Both the position numbers and the translations under genes were made by a program. From contig CANNFM010000015.1 of assembly GCA_947503835.1 (NCBI GenBank), positions 62,001 to 126,000 of the forward strand: 64,000 bases of DNA, read 5' to 3'. A model generated the notes under the pieces. It did no database searches. It was not told the DNA's origin and saw nothing but the letters and a program-made list of their open reading frames with translations. Shown here one piece after another: positions 23,700 to 32,797 of the stretch; the first letter of the stretch is position 1; every line of letters begins with the position of its first letter. This stretch comes from an uncultured Aquimarina sp. GTDB taxonomy: Bacteria > Bacteroidota > Bacteroidia > Flavobacteriales > Flavobacteriaceae.

Positions 23700-25559
23700 T
23701 TATAAATAAACTTCGCTTCCTTTTTCTTTAAATTCTTCAGCTTTTTCAAGCATTCCTGTTTCGAGTGCTTTTTGATCGTCGATTTCTTTCTTAGCAGCAT
23801 ATTCTCGTACTTCCTGAGATATCTTCATAGAGCAAAACTTTGGACCACACATACTACAGAAATGTGCAATTTTAGCACCCTCAGCCGGCAATGTCTCATC
23901 GTGATATTCTCTAGCTCTTTCGGGATCCAAAGCCAGGTTAAATTGATCTTCCCAACGAAACTCAAAACGAGCTTTACTTAATGCATCGTCTCTATGCTGT
24001 GCTCCTGGGTGTCCTTTTGCTAAATCTGCAGCATGTGCTGCAAGTTTGTACGTAATTACGCCTACACGCACATCTTCTTTATTAGGTAATCCTAAGTGCT
24101 CTTTTGGAGTTACATAACACAACATAGCTGTGCCGTACCAGCCAATCATTGCGGCACCAATTCCTGAGGTTATATGGTCATACCCAGGTGCAATATCAGT
24201 TGTTAAAGGTCCTAGGGTATAAAATGGAGCTTCACCACAGGTTTCTAATTGCTTATCCATATTAGCCTTGATCATATGCATTGGCACATGACCAGGTCCT
24301 TCGATAAAGGTTTGCACATCATGTTTCCAAGCGATTTTGGTCAACTCTCCAAGAGTTTCTAATTCTGCAAACTGTGCCTCATCATTAGCATCTGCAATAC
24401 AACCTGGTCGTAATCCATCACCAAGTGAAAAAGCTACGTCATAGGCTTTCATAATTTCACAAATCTCTTCAAAATGTGTGTATAAAAAACTCTCTTTATG
24501 ATGAGCCAGACACCATTTAGCCATAATTGATCCTCCCCGAGAAACGATCCCTGTAATGCGTTTAGCAGTCATTGGCACATATGTTAGTCGTACCCCTGCA
24601 TGAATTGTAAAATAATCTACACCTTGCTCTGCTTGCTCGATCAATGTATCTCTAAATATCTCCCAGGTAAGGTCTTCGGCTTTACCATTTACTTTTTCTA
24701 ATGCTTGATAAATAGGTACTGTTCCAATAGGTACCGGAGAGTTACGAATAATCCATTCTCGGGTTTCGTGAATGTTATTTCCTGTAGAAAGGTCCATAAT
24801 ATTATCTGCCCCCCAACGACAAGCCCAAACAGCTTTTTCTACTTCTTCTTCGATACTAGATGTAGTGGCAGAATTACCAATATTAGCATTGATCTTTACC
24901 AAAAAGTTACGCCCTAGGATCATTGGCTCTGCCTCTGGGTGATTAATATTTGAAGGGATCACTGCTCTTCCTCTTGCTACTTCATCTCTTACAAACTCTG
25001 GTGTAATTACATCTGGAATACTGGCTCCGAAATCTTGGCCGGGATGTTGTTTAGACAAACGTTTTGTTTCTTGTAATTTTTGATTTTCGCGAATAGCAAC
25101 ATATTCCATTTCTGGGGTAATGATGCCGTGTTTAGCATAATACATTTGCGAAACATTTTTTCCTACTTTAGCACGTTTTGGCTTACGTAAATGATTAAAG
25201 CGTAAATGATCCAGACTAGTATCATTTAATCTTTCATTACAATATTCCGAAGAAAAACTATCCAATTCTTCAACATCTCCACGATCTAAAACCCATTGTT
25301 CACGTATTCGCTCTATCCCATCATGCACATTAATCTCTTTTGATGGATCTGTGTATGGTCCACTGGTATCGTATATCGTTACCGGCTGATTTGGTGTTTT
25401 TTTACCACTAAAACTATCTGTAGTGTCATCTAATGCGATTTCGCGCATAGCCACATTAATTTGTGGATGAATATTTCCTGAAACATAGATTTTTTTAGAG
25501 TTTGGAAATGGTTTAGTGGAAATCACATTTCCTTGTGGAGCAGTATCTTTTTTCTTCAT
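23700..25559 (-). CDS. thiC: Phosphomethylpyrimidine synthase
   Basis: ThiC is the radical-SAM enzyme that rearranges aminoimidazole ribotide into HMP-phosphate. The 619-residue protein has the C-terminal iron-sulfur motif CSMCGPKFCSM (CxxCxxxxC), the block ADNIMDLSTGNNIHETREWI, and DYFTIHAGVRLTYVPMT. It carries the N-terminal domain usual in long ThiC forms. Repeat-rich spacers of about 200 bp separate it from thiS upstream and from the tenI-like gene downstream. Confidence 0.97.
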   Translation of the reverse strand: MKKKDTAPQGNVISTKPFPNSKKIYVSGNIHPQINVAMREIALDDTTDSFSGKKTPNQPVTIYDTSGPYTDPSKEINVHDGIERIREQWVLDRGDVEELDSFSSEYCNERLNDTSLDHLRFNHLRKPKRAKVGKNVSQMYYAKHGIITPEMEYVAIRENQKLQETKRLSKQHPGQDFGASIPDVITPEFVRDEVARGRAVIPSNINHPEAEPMILGRNFLVKINANIGNSATTSSIEEEVEKAVWACRWGADNIMDLSTGNNIHETREWIIRNSPVPIGTVPIYQALEKVNGKAEDLTWEIFRDTLIEQAEQGVDYFTIHAGVRLTYVPMTAKRITGIVSRGGSIMAKWCLAHHKESFLYTHFEEICEIMKAYDVAFSLGDGLRPGCIADANDEAQFAELETLGELTKIAWKHDVQTFIEGPGHVPMHMIKANMDKQLETCGEAPFYTLGPLTTDIAPGYDHITSGIGAAMIGWYGTAMLCYVTPKEHLGLPNKEDVRVGVITYKLAAHAADLAKGHPGAQHRDDALSKARFEFRWEDQFNLALDPERAREYHDETLPAEGAKIAHFCSMCGPKFCSMKISQEVREYAAKKEIDDQKALETGMLEKAEEFKEKGSEVYL

Positions 25560-25611
25560 GGGTATTGTGTGTATGAGTTTTTAATGATTTGTCTTGTTAA
25601 TGTTTTTTGTG

Positions 25612-25735
25612 TCTCCTCTCCTTGGGGAGAGGATTAAGGTGAGGGGATTTCAATTTAACACCCTCATCCTATTTCATCGCTCCATCTCGCCCAGAGCTGT
25701 TGCTCTGTCGTCTCAAGGGAGAAGGAACTTATAAT
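25612..25735. repeat. Inverted pair of palindromic repeats between thiS and thiC
   Basis: One unit reads 'tctcctctccttggggagagg' in 20-base parts with tail 'attaaggtgagggga'; the second, in opposite orientation about 50 bp on, reads 'caccctcatccta' then 'cgtctcaagggagaagg'. The palindrome core plus a 'ggtgaggg' tail is the same design as the repeats bracketing the DUF559 module in leuS (3478-3915). There is no gene in this 206-bp spacer. Confidence 0.65.
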
Positions 25736-25765
25736 TGTTTATGACCAACTAAACTTTTAGAACAA

Positions 25766-25966
25766 TCACCCTCCTTGTGTTGCCTGAATAATGGTAACTT
25801 GATCTTCTTCTTGCAAGTTTGTTGTGCTCCATTGCTCTTTAGAGATAACTTCATTATTAATCGCTATAGCAATTCCGTTGGATATAATATTTAATTGCTC
25901 TAATAGGGTTGATATCGAGCTATTTTCTAAAATAGATTGTGATTGATTGTTAACGTTTATGGTCAT
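25766..25966 (-). CDS. thiS: Sulfur carrier protein ThiS
   Basis: A 66-residue beta-grasp protein ending in the required Gly-Gly (IIQATQGG), with the family segment GIAIAINNEVISKEQWS. ThiS carries sulfur as a thiocarboxylate to ThiG. It is the first gene after the TPP riboswitch. The adenylating partner ThiF is not present in the window. Confidence 0.94.
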   Translation of the reverse strand: MTINVNNQSQSILENSSISTLLEQLNIISNGIAIAINNEVISKEQWSTTNLQEEDQVTIIQATQGG

Positions 25967-26059
25967 ATATATTTATTAAAATAGATATTCTATAAACTTT
26001 AGGTAGTATCCACCTATTTTGAAGAAGAAAAAATCACATAGGGTTATTATGCGATATTA

Positions 26060-26139
26060 ACTTTTCCCTTCGTCGGTACTAACCGCATCAGGTTCAAAGG
26101 GTATTTCTCAGATTCCGCTTTGCGGAAACACCCCTAAAG
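26060..26139 (-). promoter_or_regulatory. TPP riboswitch (THI element) of the thi operon
   Basis: Read on the minus strand from 26138: 'aggggtgtttccgc', the core 'ctgagaaataccctttgaa', 'cctgatgcggttagtacc' and 'gacgaaggga' give the complete TPP aptamer (P2/P3 core CUGAGA, P4/P5 core ACCUGAUC-like and GAAGGGA). The P3 arm is short. It lies about 100 nt before the thiS ATG, so TPP is expected to shut down the operon. A weak hairpin (taggtgg...ctaccta) in 26000-26017 near the thiS start could be the expression platform by hiding initiation. Confidence 0.95.
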
Positions 26140-26170
26140 TTTATGATATAAAAGTAATGAAACTTATATA

Positions 26171-26206
26171 TAAAAAGAGGTTAAAATTAATTTTAACCTC
26201 TTTTTA
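26171..26206. terminator. Terminator after the TonB-dependent receptor
   Basis: A perfect palindrome with arms 'taaaaagaggttaaaa' and 'ttttaacctcttttta' between the receptor stop (26211) and the riboswitch. It ends the receptor transcript and isolates the thi operon. Confidence 0.82.
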
Positions 26207-26210
26207 TTAC

Positions 26211-28394
26211 TTAAAATTTAAGTGTTGCTCCTAATAAAAAATTAATTCCTGCCTGTGGATAGAATCCTGCTCCTTCAACAGTAGTAACTGTGCCTGGATT
26301 AGAAAAATCATCGTCGAACGTAAAGAAGTATCCGTTAGAGACATATTCTTCGTCAAAAATATTATTTACTAAACCAGTAAGTACGATAGACTTAAACACC
26401 GAAATGTTTTTGATTTCATATACTATATTGAAATCATTGATAAAGAAACTATCTAATTTTGATGTTTCGCTATCGATATTACCCATATACTGTTCTCCAA
26501 CAAATTTAGAAAGAAATCCGAGTTGGAGATTTTTGACAGGTTGATAGATAAACATATTAGCTGCAACAATATTAGGTGAATATGATATGTTTGTATCTCC
26601 TAAGTTGACTAAATTTCCATCTCGTGATGTAACAAAATCTTTATTTTTATTGGTACTTAATGACACATTAGGCTTCACTATAAATTTATCTGAGAGTGTA
26701 ATATCGGCATCAATTTCTACCCCTAAACGATAACTTTCTCCACTAGTTGCTCTAATGGGTGCTCCAACATCATCTAGGGCACCTGTTAATACTAGTTGAT
26801 CTTTATACCACATATAGTAAAGATTTGCATTTACTATAGTTTTCTTTTTAGCAAATCTCCAGCCTAATTCGATATCATTCAGTCTTTCGGCAGTATTAAT
26901 ACCATTCTCAAAATCGCTTCTTCTAGGTTCTCTATTGGCTCTTGCATATGATGCATACAACTGATTAGATGTATTTACCTGATAAGTCGTACCAAATTTG
27001 GGGTTAAAGAAATCATAGCTTTCATCAACTTCTAGAGGTACCCGATCTGAAGTATCACCAGAGGTTTCATAGCCTACAAATCTCCCCTGAAGATCCAAAA
27101 ATGCGCTCCATTTATCATTAACCCTATAGGTAGTTTTTCCAAAAACGGTAAATTCATCTTTTTTACCATTTCCGAAGTAATAATTATCTCTTATTTCAGA
27201 TCCGCCAGCGTTTTGAGCCCAAATGACTTCACCAAAATGATCACCATCATAATGGCTATAAAACACTCCGAAATCTATATCCAGATCATTATTTTTATAA
27301 TTTGCCGAAGCATTAGCTACATAAAAATCATTGTCTAACCATCTACGGCGAATTAAATCTGTAGTATTAATCGTATCATTAGCAGTAACAATTGGTGTAA
27401 AATCATAATCCGCAAAATCTTCATCTTCTTTGTATTGTTCAAAGAAACCTCTACCATAGGTATAATTCAATCCTAAATTCGTTGACCAATTATTGTTATA
27501 TTTTTGATTCCAATGTAATTGATAATGATCCTGTTTGTAATCGTCTACTTCGTTGTCATAAAAGCGTGTATTTCCATCTGCATCGGTATATTGACCCGCC
27601 GGATTAAAGGTTCGATCGGTTTCTAGTGTTTCCTTGTCAATCCCGAACCAAGATTGATACGTAATTTCATGGCCTCCAAAAGTAATGGCTTTAATTAAGG
27701 TATTGTCATCTACATAAGACCCTTGCAAAAAATATGATTTAAGATCAGAAGATGCTCGATCAATATAGCCATCTGAGGCAATTGCCGATAAACGACCTGC
27801 AATCTCAATATGGTCATTTAATAATCCTGTGCTAAACTTTACATTATGTCTTCTGGTACCAAAAGAACCAAATGAGTTTGAAATTTCGGCATTAGCCGTT
27901 TCAGAAACAGCATCTGTTAATAGATTTAGGCTAGCACCAAACGCTCCAGAACCATTTGTTGAAGTCCCAACGCCTCGTTGTAATTGTAAATTTTCTATTG
28001 AAGATGCAAAATCTGGTAAATTTACCCAAAATGTACCCTGACTCTCTGCATCATTAAAAGGAATCCCATTTAAGGTTACATTTACTCTTGAAGCATCGCT
28101 ACCACGAACTCTAATATAGGTGTATCCAACTCCTGTCCCAGCATCGGTGGTAGTTACCACGCCTGGTAAATAATTTAATAAAATAGGAATATCCTGACCA
28201 AGATTACGCTCTGCCAGTTCTTCTTTGGATAGATTAGAATGTGTAATGGGTGAATCGGCATCTACTCGAACAGATTTTACTAAAACCTCATCAAGTTTTT
28301 CGATGCTACCAGGTATCGCATCTTTTTGTTCTTCCTGAGCTAACATATTTATGCTCAGGGAAAAAAATAAAAGATAAAAGAATACATATTTCAT
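26211..28394 (-). CDS. TonB-dependent outer-membrane receptor, likely for thiamine
   Basis: A 727-residue receptor with signal peptide (MKYVFFYLLFFSLSINMLAQ), a plug domain (about 50-160; IPILLNYLPGVVTTTDAGTG, VNVTLNGIPFNDAESQGTFW) and a beta barrel that ends with LLGATLKF, the terminal aromatic. A TPP riboswitch precedes it, so the substrate is most likely thiamine or a thiamine derivative. There is no N-terminal carboxypeptidase-like domain or SusD partner, which agrees with a cofactor rather than glycan substrate. Substrate is inference from regulation. Confidence 0.9.
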   Translation of the reverse strand: MKYVFFYLLFFSLSINMLAQEEQKDAIPGSIEKLDEVLVKSVRVDADSPITHSNLSKEELAERNLGQDIPILLNYLPGVVTTTDAGTGVGYTYIRVRGSDASRVNVTLNGIPFNDAESQGTFWVNLPDFASSIENLQLQRGVGTSTNGSGAFGASLNLLTDAVSETANAEISNSFGSFGTRRHNVKFSTGLLNDHIEIAGRLSAIASDGYIDRASSDLKSYFLQGSYVDDNTLIKAITFGGHEITYQSWFGIDKETLETDRTFNPAGQYTDADGNTRFYDNEVDDYKQDHYQLHWNQKYNNNWSTNLGLNYTYGRGFFEQYKEDEDFADYDFTPIVTANDTINTTDLIRRRWLDNDFYVANASANYKNNDLDIDFGVFYSHYDGDHFGEVIWAQNAGGSEIRDNYYFGNGKKDEFTVFGKTTYRVNDKWSAFLDLQGRFVGYETSGDTSDRVPLEVDESYDFFNPKFGTTYQVNTSNQLYASYARANREPRRSDFENGINTAERLNDIELGWRFAKKKTIVNANLYYMWYKDQLVLTGALDDVGAPIRATSGESYRLGVEIDADITLSDKFIVKPNVSLSTNKNKDFVTSRDGNLVNLGDTNISYSPNIVAANMFIYQPVKNLQLGFLSKFVGEQYMGNIDSETSKLDSFFINDFNIVYEIKNISVFKSIVLTGLVNNIFDEEYVSNGYFFTFDDDFSNPGTVTTVEGAGFYPQAGINFLLGATLKF

Positions 28395-28570
28395 TCGTAA
28401 ATGATTTATTACGAATAAAAGGGGTAATTACTCTACTATTAAAATTAATTTGATTTAAAATTTGCACCGATTTAACAATGCAGTTTTTTGTTTTCCTTAG
28501 GCCAAAAAATGATCAACTAAACATCTTTCTAATATTTAATATTTCACATCCCGCCATCCGGCTCCTTCGC

Positions 28571-28594
28571 TAAAAATGTCCACCGGACATTTTC
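28571..28594 (-). terminator. Terminator-like hairpin downstream of the second TPP aptamer
   Basis: A perfect nine-bp stem 'aaaatgtcc' and 'ggacatttt' (28573-28593) with a run of five T on the minus strand after it. It lies 15 nt past the aptamer, in the place where a transcription-termination platform would be. The stem is A/T-rich, so strength is uncertain; similar hairpins also occur as repeats in flavobacterial spacers. Confidence 0.5.
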
Positions 28595-28607
28595 TTTACG
28601 CTCGGCC

Positions 28608-28750
28608 CTCCCTTGGCAGCATTACCTGCCCAGGTTCATTGGGTATGATCTCAGCCTTTTGAAATTCTACGTGATAAGTCTTAAATTTTGAGTCATCCTA
28701 CTCAATACTTTGAACTTAAAACTCAAAACTGCAAAAAAGCACCCCTTTGA
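28608..28750 (-). promoter_or_regulatory. TPP riboswitch of the TonB-dependent receptor
   Basis: On the minus strand: 'aaaggggtgc' at 28748, a long variable P3 arm of about 80 nt, then 'ggctgagatcatacccaatg', 'aacctgggcaggtaatgctg' and 'ccaagggagg'. All conserved TPP-aptamer blocks are present. The extended P3 differs from the short P3 of the thiS riboswitch at 26.1 kb. The receptor ATG is about 215 nt downstream. Confidence 0.93.
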
Positions 28751-28760
28751 GATTTTGGGG

Positions 28761-28768
28761 CAAAAGTA
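28761..28768 (-). promoter_or_regulatory. -7 promoter element for the receptor riboswitch transcript
   Basis: The minus strand reads TACTTTTG (TAnnTTTG). The expected start site about seven bases on would put the aptamer at the very 5' end of the transcript. I see no good -33 TTG. Confidence 0.55.
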
Positions 28769-28843
28769 ACATGTTTTATTGATTTATTGTAACTTTATTA
28801 CACATAAAACAATGCTTTCTGGGTTTTTAAGTTATAGCATTAG

Positions 28844-31282
28844 GTGAATAAGGAAATGAAGAATACAAAAAGATCGGTTACTTTTAAAATCATTGCAGGA
28901 TATCTGCTTGCCGGGGTACTTGCTGTAACTGCTTTTTGGGTAATTTACCGGCAATTAAATAATTATACCCAAATTACTGAAATCAAAAATGAAAATAACG
29001 AAAAGCTCTTCCTTGTAGGTGAGACAATAACCGGATTATACGAAGCAGAGAGTTTAACGAGAAACATCATTCAAACCTCAGATGTAAGCAAGTTCAAAAT
29101 TTATAAAGCAAAAATAGATACCATACTAAAAACAATTAATAAGGTTTCTGAAATATCTGACGACACTTTGCAGACCAGAAAAATTGATAGTATTAAATAT
29201 CTTATTGATAGTAAAAATAAAAACCTTGAAGAACTCGTAAAAATTTATGAGCAGCGCAAGCAAAAAGGGTTGTATGAAACGGCTATAAATGAACTAAAAA
29301 AAGTAAATAAAAGTTTTGGAGGGTATGAAAACTATGATCAAAGATTCAAAAACTACGATCCCCGTACCAAAAGAGCACTGATTGATATCTTAGAATATAC
29401 TAAGAAAGACAACGCCAAGCGCTTAACAAATCAAACTGTAGATTCTTTAGCCAGCTCAGTAAAACAAGTGCTTGCTGAGCTTGAACAAAAAGATAAAAGA
29501 TATAAACGAGAAATCTCTATCAAAGAGGATAATCTTCTTAAAAATGATCAAATTATCACAAAACAGCTAAGAGATTTACTTGCTTCTATAGATCTAAATG
29601 AAAGAAATCAATATTACAAAAGATTACAAGCTTCTAATCAAGTGCTTAACAAAACATCTAATATCATTGTGGTTATTGCTGCCATTAGTTTATTAATTGC
29701 TATTATATTTCTTTATTTAATCACAAAAGATGTTTCTAAAAGTCAGAAATATCGTAATGAACTCGAAACTGAAAAAACCTATACAGAATCTCTTTTAAAA
29801 ACTCGTGAGTCTATAATCAATACGGTTACTCATGATCTACGCTCTCCATTAAACACTGTGATAGGATATTCTGATTTATTAGAAAGAACAGGATTGAATA
29901 ATAAACAAAAGCATTACCTGGGGCATTTAAAAAAATCGTCGGATTACATTCTTCATTTAGTAAACGATCTTCTAGATTTATCAAAATTAGAAGCAGGTAG
30001 GATGGTTATTGAAGAGCTACCATTCTCTCCAAAAAAATTGATTGAGGATACTATCTCGAGTGTCATCCCAATGAATGATAAAAAAAATCTTGATATACAA
30101 ATTATCACAGATGAGCAATTAAAGAAACAATATTTAAGCGACCCATTCAGGATTAAACAGATATTGACCAATCTGGTCAATAATGCCTATAAATTTACCG
30201 ATGAGGGATCAATAACAATCGAAAGTAAAATTATTGAAAATGGCTTATCAGAAAAGCAATTAGTACTATCTGTGAGAGATACCGGAATTGGGATTACCAA
30301 AGAGCAGCAACGTCATATATTTGAGGAGTTTTCTCAGGGTGACGATGATACCGAAAAACGATATGGTGGTTTTGGACTTGGATTAGCAATTACCAAAAGA
30401 ATAATTAAACTTCTGGATGGAAAAATCGAGTTGCAAAGTGAACTTAATGAAGGAAGTGAATTTACTTTTTATATTCCTATTAAACTTTCACATTTATCAA
30501 CCCCGGAAGAGGAAAATGAAATTTTAGAAATACAGAATTTTTTTAATAAAAAGGTCTTGATTGTAGATGATGACCCGAGTCAATTATCATTAACCAGTGA
30601 AGTGGCATCTCTAGCTGGTCTATCCTATGATGTTTGTGAAAATGGTTTAGATGCATTTTCTCGAATACAAACTAATACTTACGATCTTGTTTTAACCGAT
30701 ATTCAAATGCCAAAGATGGACGGTTTTGAGCTTTTGGAAGCTATAAAAAACAAAACGGATCAAACAAATCTACCCGTAATTGCATTATCAGGCCGAACAG
30801 ATACTTCAATTTTAGAATACCAGGAAGCGGGGTTTGCAGGTAGTTTACGCAAACCATATGCTCCAAAAGCATTAATAGATCTTATTGCTGAAATTCTTCG
30901 AGTTGATTTAATTAATTATGAAAATGCGCCTATTAATAATCATACCAATGAGGAATATTCGCTAAATGATTTAATGCTTTTTGCACATGGTGATTCTGAT
31001 TCTTTATATACTATCTTGGACACCTTTTATGAAGGTACTATCGAAAATTTGGATGACCTAAAAAAGAAAGTCGAAAAAAAAGAAATACTACATATAAAAA
31101 GGATTGCACATAAAATGTTACCCATGTTTAAGCAGATAAAAGCAAAAGAAGTAATCCCTATACTCGAAAAACTAGAGCATCCTGATCAATACAATCTTGA
31201 TAAAAAATCAATACTAAAATTAACTAAAGATGGGATTTCTAAAATAGAAGTTCTTATAGACAAATTAAAAGTAGAAAATTAA
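28844..31282 (+). CDS. Hybrid sensor histidine kinase with REC and Hpt domains
   Basis: An 812-residue phosphorelay protein. Two membrane helices (about 15-37 and 275-297) enclose a largely helical periplasmic sensor of about 235 residues. The kinase core has the H box TVTHDLRSPLNTVIGYSDLL (H about 329), N box NLVNNAYKF, G1 DTGIGI and G2 YGGFGLGLAI. A receiver domain follows (VLIVDDDPSQ, phospho-Asp in LVLTDIQMPKMDG near 618) and a C-terminal Hpt domain with IAHKML (H about 756). The GTG at 28844 is possible; the ATG at 28856 is an equal choice. Its 3' end overlaps the convergent sigma-54 activator by 4 bp, a likely cognate pair. Confidence 0.93.
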   Translation: MNKEMKNTKRSVTFKIIAGYLLAGVLAVTAFWVIYRQLNNYTQITEIKNENNEKLFLVGETITGLYEAESLTRNIIQTSDVSKFKIYKAKIDTILKTINKVSEISDDTLQTRKIDSIKYLIDSKNKNLEELVKIYEQRKQKGLYETAINELKKVNKSFGGYENYDQRFKNYDPRTKRALIDILEYTKKDNAKRLTNQTVDSLASSVKQVLAELEQKDKRYKREISIKEDNLLKNDQIITKQLRDLLASIDLNERNQYYKRLQASNQVLNKTSNIIVVIAAISLLIAIIFLYLITKDVSKSQKYRNELETEKTYTESLLKTRESIINTVTHDLRSPLNTVIGYSDLLERTGLNNKQKHYLGHLKKSSDYILHLVNDLLDLSKLEAGRMVIEELPFSPKKLIEDTISSVIPMNDKKNLDIQIITDEQLKKQYLSDPFRIKQILTNLVNNAYKFTDEGSITIESKIIENGLSEKQLVLSVRDTGIGITKEQQRHIFEEFSQGDDDTEKRYGGFGLGLAITKRIIKLLDGKIELQSELNEGSEFTFYIPIKLSHLSTPEEENEILEIQNFFNKKVLIVDDDPSQLSLTSEVASLAGLSYDVCENGLDAFSRIQTNTYDLVLTDIQMPKMDGFELLEAIKNKTDQTNLPVIALSGRTDTSILEYQEAGFAGSLRKPYAPKALIDLIAEILRVDLINYENAPINNHTNEEYSLNDLMLFAHGDSDSLYTILDTFYEGTIENLDDLKKKVEKKEILHIKRIAHKMLPMFKQIKAKEVIPILEKLEHPDQYNLDKKSILKLTKDGISKIEVLIDKLKVEN

Positions 31283-32625
31283 AGACTGATATCATATTGC
31301 TTCAACTTATTGTATAAAGTCTTACGATCTATAGAAAGCATCCTGGCTGCTTTCGCTTTGTTTCCATTTGCTTTTTCTAAGGCATCCAAAATTAACTCCT
31401 GCTCATTTTGGTTTTTAAACAACCCATAAGTCTGTTTGGCATTATGGGATGCATATGCAATATCATTAGGTAATACTTCCAGTGTAATCATTTCATTTTG
31501 AGAAAGAAGAACCGAGCGTTTTACTATATTTTTTAACTCTCTTAAGTTACCTGGCCAATCATACTTTTTAAATGCCTCTAACACTTCATCGGTAAATCCA
31601 ACAACATGTTTTTCTAATTCTACATTTGATTCTTCAAGAAAATGATTGGCAAAAAGCATTAAATCTTCTATTCTATCTCTTAAAGGAGGGACTTTAATGG
31701 AGAATTCATTAAGTCTGTGGTATAAATCTTCTCTAAACTCTCCTTCTTTAACGGCATGACTAAGATCTTCATTGGTAGCAACAATTACCCTGATATCTAC
31801 TTCTATTTCTTTATTGCTCCCAACGGGTTTAATTCTTCTTTCCTGAAGCGCACGTAATAGCTGAACTTGTAGTTCATAACCTAGATTCCCTATTTCATCC
31901 AGAAATAATGTCCCTCCATTTGCAGCTTCAAAATGGCCTACTTTATCATTTACAGCACCTGTAAAAGACCCTTTTATATGACCAAAAAACTCGCTAGAAG
32001 CTATTTCTTTTGGAATTGCTCCACAATCTACCGCAACAAAAGGTTTATCTACCCTTTTACTTGCTTTATGTATACTACTTGCCACATATTCTTTTCCTGT
32101 TCCACTGTCCCCAATAACCAACACCGACATACGTGTCGGAGCCACTAAAGCAACATATTCATTTAGTTTTTTGGAAGCATCACTTACGCCTTTTACAAAA
32201 GAATCACTGTTGTCGTGTAGTTTTGAAGGTGTGGTTACCTTTTTTTTGGTGGTTACATCAGAAACACTGCCTTTAAGTGCTTTTTCTATAGTATGTAATA
32301 TAGTATCCGGATTAAATGGTTTAGAAACATAATCAAACGCACCTTGCTTAATAGCATTTACAGCCATATTAACCTCGGCATAACCCGTCATAATTATTAC
32401 CTGTGTATTTGGGTTATTTTTGAGAATCTCGTCTAGTAATGTAATACCATCGGTATCAGGCAATCTTACATCTGCAAGTACTATATCAAATGTATTCTCT
32501 TTAATCTGAGGAATAGCTTCATTACCAGAAAATGCAGTAAATACCTCATAGTCCTTCTTTTGCAAAAAGGTCTTTAGCATTGTGCAAAAAGCCACATCAT
32601 CTTCAACAATAAGTATTTTAGACAT
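31279..32625 (-). CDS. Sigma-54-dependent response regulator (NtrC family)
   Basis: A 448-residue activator: receiver domain (phospho-Asp D52 in IVLADVRLPD), AAA+ domain with Walker A VIGDSGTGKEYVA, the sigma-54 contact loop GSFTGA (usual form GAFTGA), Walker B GGTLFLDEIG, and a C-terminal Fis-type helix-turn-helix (NGNKAKAARMLSIDRKTLYN). It should activate RpoN promoters when phosphorylated. Ser for Ala in the loop is seen in some active members. It converges on the hybrid kinase, which is the probable phosphodonor. Confidence 0.95.
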   Translation of the reverse strand: MSKILIVEDDVAFCTMLKTFLQKKDYEVFTAFSGNEAIPQIKENTFDIVLADVRLPDTDGITLLDEILKNNPNTQVIIMTGYAEVNMAVNAIKQGAFDYVSKPFNPDTILHTIEKALKGSVSDVTTKKKVTTPSKLHDNSDSFVKGVSDASKKLNEYVALVAPTRMSVLVIGDSGTGKEYVASSIHKASKRVDKPFVAVDCGAIPKEIASSEFFGHIKGSFTGAVNDKVGHFEAANGGTLFLDEIGNLGYELQVQLLRALQERRIKPVGSNKEIEVDIRVIVATNEDLSHAVKEGEFREDLYHRLNEFSIKVPPLRDRIEDLMLFANHFLEESNVELEKHVVGFTDEVLEAFKKYDWPGNLRELKNIVKRSVLLSQNEMITLEVLPNDIAYASHNAKQTYGLFKNQNEQELILDALEKANGNKAKAARMLSIDRKTLYNKLKQYDISL

Positions 32626-32701
32626 ATCTAATAATTAATTACCTAAAAAGAGTATGCTATAAAATTACAATTTTAAACCACTTAGGTCGAATAAAAACAT
32701 A

Positions 32702-32735
32702 AAAAAAGAGACCCTTGGGAGTGAGTCTCTTTTTT
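32702..32735. terminator. Terminator
   Basis: Stem 'aaaaaagagac' against 'gtctctttttt' around a 12-base loop, upstream of the response regulator start. It ends the minus-strand transcript of the small secreted protein gene at 32.8 kb. Confidence 0.72.
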
Positions 32736-32797
32736 AGCACTAAACAACTTTATATCGTTCTTGGTTGCAAAACGATATCCTTTTTCTACCCCTAGAT

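Noticed and set aside
23585..23800. A 71-codon minus-strand frame over the thiC 3' end
   Set aside because: It is out of frame with thiC and then runs through the REP and Flavo-1-like sequence; an artefact of repeats.
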